Below the pieces are notes generated by a model, which was not told where the DNA came from, made no database searches, and was given only the letters and a program-made list of their open reading frames with translations. Shown piece by piece: positions 58,369-64,000 of a stretch of 64,000 nt of DNA; position 1 is the stretch's first letter; every line of letters begins with the position of its first letter. Position numbers and translations under genes: made by a program. The DNA comes from Chamaecyparis obtusa (taxonomy: Eukaryota; Streptophyta; Pinopsida; Cupressales; Cupressaceae), in NCBI GenBank assembly GCA_027943335.1, contig BSBK01001584.1, positions 1 to 64,000 of the forward strand, written 5' to 3'.

Positions 58369-59529
58369 TGTGAGTGATGCGAACCTAATCTATTTTGAAA
58401 GGCGTAGACATGTCAAACATTAGCCTAAACAGTATATACCTAACAAAAGAGAATAGTTATTCACAAAGTCATTCAGATTGAGATAAAATAGATGTGCCCA
58501 TGCACTATTTGATTTTCTCATATAAAGGAATGTGGGTATGCTCTCAAAGCCCCTAGAGCATGTTCCTAATGCAGATTTGAAGGGTTTGAGATTCATGAAA
58601 ATCCCATAAGTGGCACAATATTGGGTAGAACACCCAAAATTGCCCCTAAGGCTTCAAGAACTTAGTTTGATGCAAACTAATATGATTAACTTGATTTTAA
58701 AACCCAAAAGAGATGTGAGAATGATGCATAAACAGGAATGAAGCTAGATTAATCCATTAGATCTATGCTAAGAGGTGAGTTAAGAAAGCTTAAAGATGAA
58801 ATAAACTAACAATTAGTGATTTAGCTAAATGATTTAGAGCTATTCTAACATTATAACATTGCTTAAAAAAAGTTTCTTATTTGCTCTTAGAAATGAGGCT
58901 ATTTATAGATTTTTGGGAAGGGCTTGGGTTAGGAGGATAGGTTAGGGTTTGGGGTAAGGTTAGGGTTTGAGTCGAGGGGATAAGGATGAAGACTTTCTAG
59001 AAGAGTCTAGGACTTTCTTAGGATAAATATGGATTTTAGGAAATAGATAAAGATTTATTTATTTCCAAGGGTTAGGTTTGAGGATATTTATTAAAATAAA
59101 TTTAATAAACAGAAGGATTAAATATTTAATCTTAATTAAATATTTTGAGTTGGGATTAGGGTTAGGAAATGAGGGAATCAGCCTTTAATCAAAATTAAAG
59201 AGGGATTAGAAGATTCTATAAGAGGTTTAGGATCTTTAGGATATTTCTAAGGTTTTGGGAAAAAATAAATAAATTATTTATTTTTTGGTTTTTTGGGTTA
59301 ATTTATTAATTAAATAATTAATAAATAGGGAAATGGTGTTTAAATAAGATTTAAACATTTTTGGGAGGGATTTCTTAATTAAATATTTTTAATTAAGATA
59401 AAGGGATTTAATGACATAAAAATAAATTAATTAATTAAATAATTAATTAATTAACAAATGATGATGTCATCAGGGGTTTTTCATAAAATAAAAATACTTT
59501 ATTTTCTAAAGTATTTTTAGGTGTCTACA
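58369..59529 (-). repeat. gypsy 5' LTR
   Basis: Partner of 18123-19282, starting TGTGAGTGATGC and ending GTGTCTACA. The TATA-type sequence at 58898-58908 would drive the element transcript on the reverse strand. Confidence 0.95.
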
Positions 59530-60250
59530 ACAACATTGCTTATGGATTCTCTCTAGAATGCTTGTGCAACTCCTTTATCAATCAACAATGTTCTAGCGTA
59601 GTCAACTATGAATCTATTCCTTCTCTCAGCTATACCATTTTGTTGTGGAGTCCTCAATGCATATAATTATCTTTTGATGCCATTTTCATTGAAAGAGACA
59701 ATAAATTCATCAGAGATAAGTTCACCTCCTCTATATGACCTTAAACATTTTAATTATTTTCCTATTTCCTTTTCAACTATTTCTTTATACCACTTTAACA
59801 TTTGGAATGCATCAAGTTTTTCTTTTAAAAACATAACAGACATCATCCTTGAATAATCATCAACAAACAAAATAAAATACCTATCTCCATAATAGCTTTG
59901 AACTATTATAGGACCACAAAGGTGAGTGTGAACTAATTCCAAAATACCATTGGTATAGTAAGATTTACTTGAGAAGCTTGACGTAGTCATCTTACCAATC
60001 TGACATTCTTTGCATATTACTTTATCAGGTTTACTTAGTCTCGATAGACCTCTAACTCTATTCTTTTTTCTCACTTTAATCATGTTATCAAAATTCACAT
60101 GACACAATCTCTTATGCCAAAGCCATACATCTTCAACTTTAGTAAATAAGAAACTCTTTGCAAAAGTATCAAGGTAAAATAAATTACCTTTTGATTGTTC
60201 ACTAGTTCCAGTCAGATCTCCATCAATACTATAAATCTTCACCTTTCTAT
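59530..60250 (-). pseudogene. copia integrase N-terminal and catalytic part
   Basis: The frame 59754-60242 has the GAG-pre-integrase/zinc region (VWLWHKRLCHVNFDNM, then CKECQIGK) and the catalytic core (VDDYSRMMSVMFLKEKLDAF). The first catalytic Asp position reads His in LVHTHLCGP, where LVHTDLCGP is usual. Nearer the gypsy junction, PQQNGIAERRNR keeps the catalytic Glu, and a TAG replaces Trp about ten codons before the break. The rest of the gene is at 17590-18117. Confidence 0.88.
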
Positions 60251-60251
60251 T

Positions 60252-61020
60252 CTAAAATTCTAGTTGGTGGCTAGTATTGTTCAGTTGTGCAACACTCAAC
60301 ATATTATAGTTCAATCCTTTAACCCAATATGCATCATTAAATTTCATCCTCTCATTCAATACAATGGATCCTTTACCTTTCACAGGGCATGGAGCATCAT
60401 TTCCAAATCTAACAAATCCTCCATCATACTCTTCTAGGTTATCAAGCTTATCAATATCACCACTCATGTGATGTGAACATTCACTATCAATAATCCTTGG
60501 GTTAGGTTTACTTACATGAGAAAAAAAAATGCTTTTTAATCTTCATACTTTTCTTCATTAGTTTCTTCCTTTACTTGAACATAGACAACATCATATCCTT
60601 CTTCAGTATCATCAAATTCTTCATTGGTTACACCTTCCTCGGCTAGGTAGAAAGACTTCTTACCTTTGTCCTTGTAATCTCTAAATCTTCAGTTTTAGTT
60701 GTATCTTTTTTCATTATTATCATTCATATCATTGTCAGGACATCTAGATATAATGTGACCAATCTTATTATAGTTAAAATATTTCAGAGGTAATTTGCAT
60801 TTGTACTTTCCTTTACCTCTCGGTAATCTTTTAGCTAGCAATGCCTCTAACTCTTCTTGTTTTTTCTCTTCATTCATAATACTATCATATTCATTTCCAT
60901 ATGAACTACTATGAATATCTTTGTCTTTTCTTGATGTACCAATGCTTAGAGATTACTTGAATGTAGTTTCAATGGTCGGTAGACTATTATCATAATTACT
61001 TAGATCAAATGCAGTTAAAT
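60252..61020 (-). pseudogene. copia protease region and degenerate zinc knuckle
   Basis: The frame 60252-60467 has the segment before the integrase (NMLSVAQLNNTSHQLEF). 60695-60877 has a CCHC knuckle in which the first two Cys positions are Tyr (KYFNYNKIGHIISRCP), so the nucleocapsid motif is lost. Protease text between them is broken by stops. Confidence 0.75.
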
Positions 61021-61072
61021 TACCAATTAGGGCTTTAAGAGTAAAAATATTTTTTAGTATAGATCTCAATTC

Positions 61073-61582
61073 CTAAATAGAAGACACTCTAATAGAATAA
61101 TTAGAAGAAAGAGTTCTCATAATTTTACTTACAACTTCTTCATCAGTTAATGATCCACCAGCACCTCTGATGACACTCACAACTTCCTTGATTCTACTGC
61201 TATATTGTGTGATGGTCTCTTCATTCTTCATCCTCATTTCATCATACTTTCCTCTGAAACTATCAACCTTACCCTTTTGTACATGTTGATCTCCTCCATA
61301 TATAAGTCTAAGCCTATCCCACATCTCTCTTGAATTAACATAGTTCTTAACATCATTGAATTCAACATCGGAGATGGAAGAAGCAATCTCTATCATAACC
61401 AAGTTGTGTTCCTTCTTTTCTCTCATTTGATCAACTATCATAGGTCTAGGAGAAAGTCCAGTGTAGTCATTAGTTAGAAGATCCAATGTAGATTCTCCAA
61501 TTTTAGATAGACGCAATCTCATCCTTCTTTTCCATAATGAGTAACTTTTCTTATTCAACTTAGGTGCTTATCTCCCATACAT
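61073..61582 (-). pseudogene. copia gag
   Basis: A UBN2-type copia Gag: SLWKRRMRLRL, REMWDRLRLIYGGDQHV, then ITQYSSRIKEVVSVIRGAGG and DEEVVSKIMRTLSSNY. A plausible start ATG is at 61580-61582, but a stop follows four codons later, and the open piece begins at 61558. It would form the virus-like particle. Confidence 0.82.
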
Positions 61583-61632
61583 CTTTAGATCTTTTACTCA
61601 AGTCTATTAAACTTATCTCTTTAGAGTACTTA

Positions 61633-61644
61633 GCTTGGGTACCA
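61633..61644 (-). promoter_or_regulatory. copia primer-binding site
   Basis: The reverse strand reads TGGTACCCAAGC two bases inside the 5' LTR. It resembles the initiator-Met primer site of copia elements (TGGTATCAGAGC type) with changes. Confidence 0.65.
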
Positions 61645-61646
61645 AT

Positions 61647-63152
61647 TGTTGGATAATAGGGATGGGGGGGAGGGGGTGAATCAGTAATCCCTGATTCCAA
61701 ATACCTAAAAAACTTTTCTCTGATTAACTCAATAGCATCTTGGTAACACACACTTTACTATTTATTAACTATAGTAAATAAACTATAAAAATGATTAAAT
61801 CATTCATACAAATCATGCATCACATGTAACACCAGTATTTAACATAGAAACCCATCTTTGGGAAAAACCACTATGGAAATTATCACTCACTAAGAAAATA
61901 CTCTTCTGAAGTATGCCTGATCAATGCACATTGTTAGGTGTGTCCCAATCAAAGGATTTACCTCATATTTGTTAGGATCTTCACCCTGTTAGGAGTGCCC
62001 TGGTTAGAGAGATTCAAACACTCTTTAGAATTTTACCTTTTTGAAGGATTTTACAATAAGAATGTTAAGTCTACTATGTTAAGAGATTTCTCTATTACCA
62101 ATGCTAGTCAGAAACAATAAATAAATTGACCTATAAATTTGAAACTATCTTTTCTTAATCAGATCCTTTGTGCACTCTTCAATCTTCACTTCAATTCTTC
62201 ATTATCCACTGGCATCAACACTACATTAGATCCTATTTTCCCACTTAGAATCTCTTTGTTCCTTGTTCACTACATCAGTCGGTGACACTTCAACTATTGA
62301 ATTTTCCATCCATTTGTTCATACAAATCCATCCTTTATATAGACAATTTATTCCTCTTAATCTCCTCTATTACATTTTTATTTGATCAATCTTAACCATT
62401 CAATTCATTATACCTTAAATTTGGATCTCGGTAACACATTTTATTTTCACCCAGGAACTTGAACTTTCTTAAAACTTGTTCCTTCTACTTTAACCATTTA
62501 GATCTAAGTCATAGATCTTCACCTTGAATTTTCTTCTTCATAGATCTTTGTAACTAGTTTTCCTTGTCATCATGATCATCCAACTCATCATATATAATCA
62601 TTAAATGTTGATTAAATCCTTATTTAATACTTTTCCTTGCTTGGTATCCTCCATTTGTATTTTGGTTAACTTCTCTCAATGTCTAAACCTTTCTTTTCTA
62701 TTCAGTGACTTTGGTTCCTTTTCCTTTACTGAATTTCTTCCTTTTTACCTTTACCGAGTGACATATCCCTCTTAGTAGTAAAAAAAAAAATTTCTTACCG
62801 ACTTGACAAATACTCATCACCATGCTTTACTGACTTAACATAAACATATGTTAGGTAGAAAATAATTATACCAACATAATCTTATCATTGTCTAATCTAT
62901 ATCAGTTGCCCATTTAGGTTCTTCAACTTCACAACATCTCATTTCTTCTCCTTGTTAACTCATTCAACTTATATCATTAACAAATGATATGGCAACATAA
63001 TATAAACTATAAATTAAATGCTTGACATTAATGACAAGAAAATAACTGATCTAACCTTTCTACTATCATGCATTTCTCCTAATCTTAGTCGGTCTTCATC
63101 ATCATCACCATCAAATAATCAATCTTCAACATTACTATCAGTTATGGTAACA
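61647..63152 (-). repeat. copia 5' LTR
   Basis: 1,506 bp, TGTTGGATAATAGG to GTTATGGTAACA in plus orientation. Collinear with the left LTR except for the 1.54-kb insertion there. The reverse-strand TATA-type sequence lies at 62332-62342. Confidence 0.93.
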
Positions 63153-63157
63153 CAACA

Positions 63158-64000
63158 AACCAATGTGACCTATCATAACCTTATATGTTAGGGTCAAGAG
63201 AGGCCTCAAATTTTAAGTAATAAGATATCACCCTCATGACATAATCAAATTAGATAAAGGCTCCTATCAAGAAAAAATTAAATATACTAGCATATATTAC
63301 CAAACTGCTAATCATTTAATCAAATCTATCTATCAATAATTTAATTTATCCTAATGTGTTTCTATTAATGACATTAGATATCTAGTCAACTAGCACCCTG
63401 CAATGATATTTAATACATCAAACAATCAATCATAAAAATATGTTATCATTTAATATATCCAAATAGATCAACATTTATCAAATCAATTAGTTTTAACTTC
63501 TCTTAGAGCTTGTTTTTATGTATGAACAAGAGCTAAACAGTACAAAAAAATATGCTGATATAAATGCATAGGACCAAAATTGGATCAAAAAAAGTGTACG
63601 AAATTTATATGAAAGCACCAAACTAATGAATGCATTAGAATCATAAATTCTCTACCAAATGTAATAAATATGCACTATCAAAACAAAAGATCAAAAATTA
63701 AGCATATATGTGTAGATGTCCTAAACTGTGCATTCATTCAATCTAAAATTCAACCTATAAATTAAATGCTATAAATACACCAAAAAATAAAGTCAACATG
63801 TACATATTAGTTTCATGTAGTAATCTAGTCTCTAGAATTGATGAAATCCCTCAAACCTATGCTTGTGCAATGGAATCACCATTTTTTCTTGAATACTAGC
63901 CCTCCTTCACTCTTCTTCTCCACTCCCCATTCTTTCAAATCCAAGTGATGCAGGAGCATCTTGGGTCTTTGAGAAATCTTGCATCAACCAAAAACATTTC
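63158..64000. other. AT-rich flank beyond the copia element
   Basis: No gene, LTR partner or repeat array is recognised. The composition resembles 1-700 and 4040-4760. Confidence 0.5.

Larger units (their letters stand above)
18123..59529 (-). mobile_element. Ty3/gypsy LTR retrotransposon, Tat-type, nested in copia integrase
   Basis: LTRs of ~1.16 kb (18123-19282 and 58369-59529) start TGTGAGTGATGC and end GTCTACA. Flanking 5-mers are ACAAT (18118-18122) and ACAAC (59530-59534), a target duplication with one later change. Reverse-strand order is gag, protease, reverse transcriptase, first RNase H, second RNase H, integrase, which is Ty3/gypsy. The doubled RNase H and the large size (about 15 kb without nested DNA) place it with Tat/Ogre-type elements. 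Primer site and polypurine tract fit a right-hand 5' LTR. The LTRs differ by only a small percentage by eye, so it is younger than the host copia. Pol has many stops. Confidence 0.94.
12503..63152 (-). mobile_element. Ty1/copia LTR retrotransposon, outermost shell of the nest
   Basis: The element is bounded by two LTRs that begin TGTTGGAT and end GGTAACA in plus orientation (12503-15583 and 61647-63152). A perfect 5-bp target duplication, CAACA, lies at 12498-12502 and 63153-63157. Internal coding order on the reverse strand is gag, zinc knuckle, protease, integrase, reverse transcriptase, RNase H, which defines Ty1/copia. A tRNA-primer-like site abuts the 61647 LTR and a polypurine tract abuts the 15583 LTR, so the 5' LTR is the right one. 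Without nested DNA it would be about 7.7 kb. The coding region has many stops and altered catalytic residues, so it is dead. The integrase is cut by the gypsy element. Confidence 0.95.

Overview
The window is plant nuclear DNA made almost entirely of nested transposable elements. No intact single-copy host gene is visible. The AT-rich sequence, very large elements, deep nesting, spliceosomal-type introns and Tat-type gypsy, copia and CACTA families suggest a large plant genome, perhaps a gymnosperm. The sequence alone does not fix the species.

Layout. (1) 1-12497 is decayed repetitive DNA. It holds a tandem duplication (1.69-2.33 kb), a broken unrecognised reverse-strand gene (6.3-9.8 kb) and, upstream of that gene, four copies of a ~60-bp hairpin (9.99-10.66 kb). 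(2) 12503-63152 is one Ty1/copia element on the reverse strand, bounded by LTRs beginning TG and ending CA and by a perfect 5-bp target duplication (CAACA). (3) Its integrase is split by a Tat-type Ty3/gypsy element at 18123-59529, also reverse strand, with ~1.16-kb LTRs and target copies ACAAT/ACAAC. (4) The gag region of the gypsy element is split by a 26.4-kb CACTA (En/Spm) DNA transposon at 27744-54148, with 32-bp terminal inverted repeats starting CACTA and a TTG target duplication. (5) The CACTA element was itself hit twice by solo-LTR-like insertions (31062-33085, target TTGTC; 46538-47501, target AATAG). The left copia LTR carries a further ~1.5-kb insertion (12651-14193). Removing the nested DNA leaves about 7.7 kb of copia, 15.0 kb of gypsy and 23.4 kb of CACTA.

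The CACTA element is the most interesting part. Its forward-strand core encodes a ten-exon TNP2-type transposase with an acidic tail (35181-39427, two in-frame stops), then a two-exon 262-residue SET-domain protein with an uninterrupted frame (39681-40557), then a TNPA-like protein of the Transposase_24 type (40631-43359, several stops). SET domains are best known from lysine methyltransferases and are not a standard CACTA product, so this looks like an acquired chromatin-type gene. The core is flanked by two long arms of palindromic repeats in opposite orientation (about 27.8-34.6 kb and 45.5-53.8 kb). They include a 78-bp tandem repeat, 29-46-bp-arm hairpins and a 1.43-kb higher-order repeat, and also pieces that look like captured exons. 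The outermost ends are dense in a TTGCGACGGC-like motif that may be the TNPA-binding subterminal repeat.

Coding regions of the copia, gypsy and transposase units carry premature stops, many of the kind made by C-to-T change (CAG to TAG, TGG to TGA), as expected for old methylated transposons. The uninterrupted SET frame stands out against this background.
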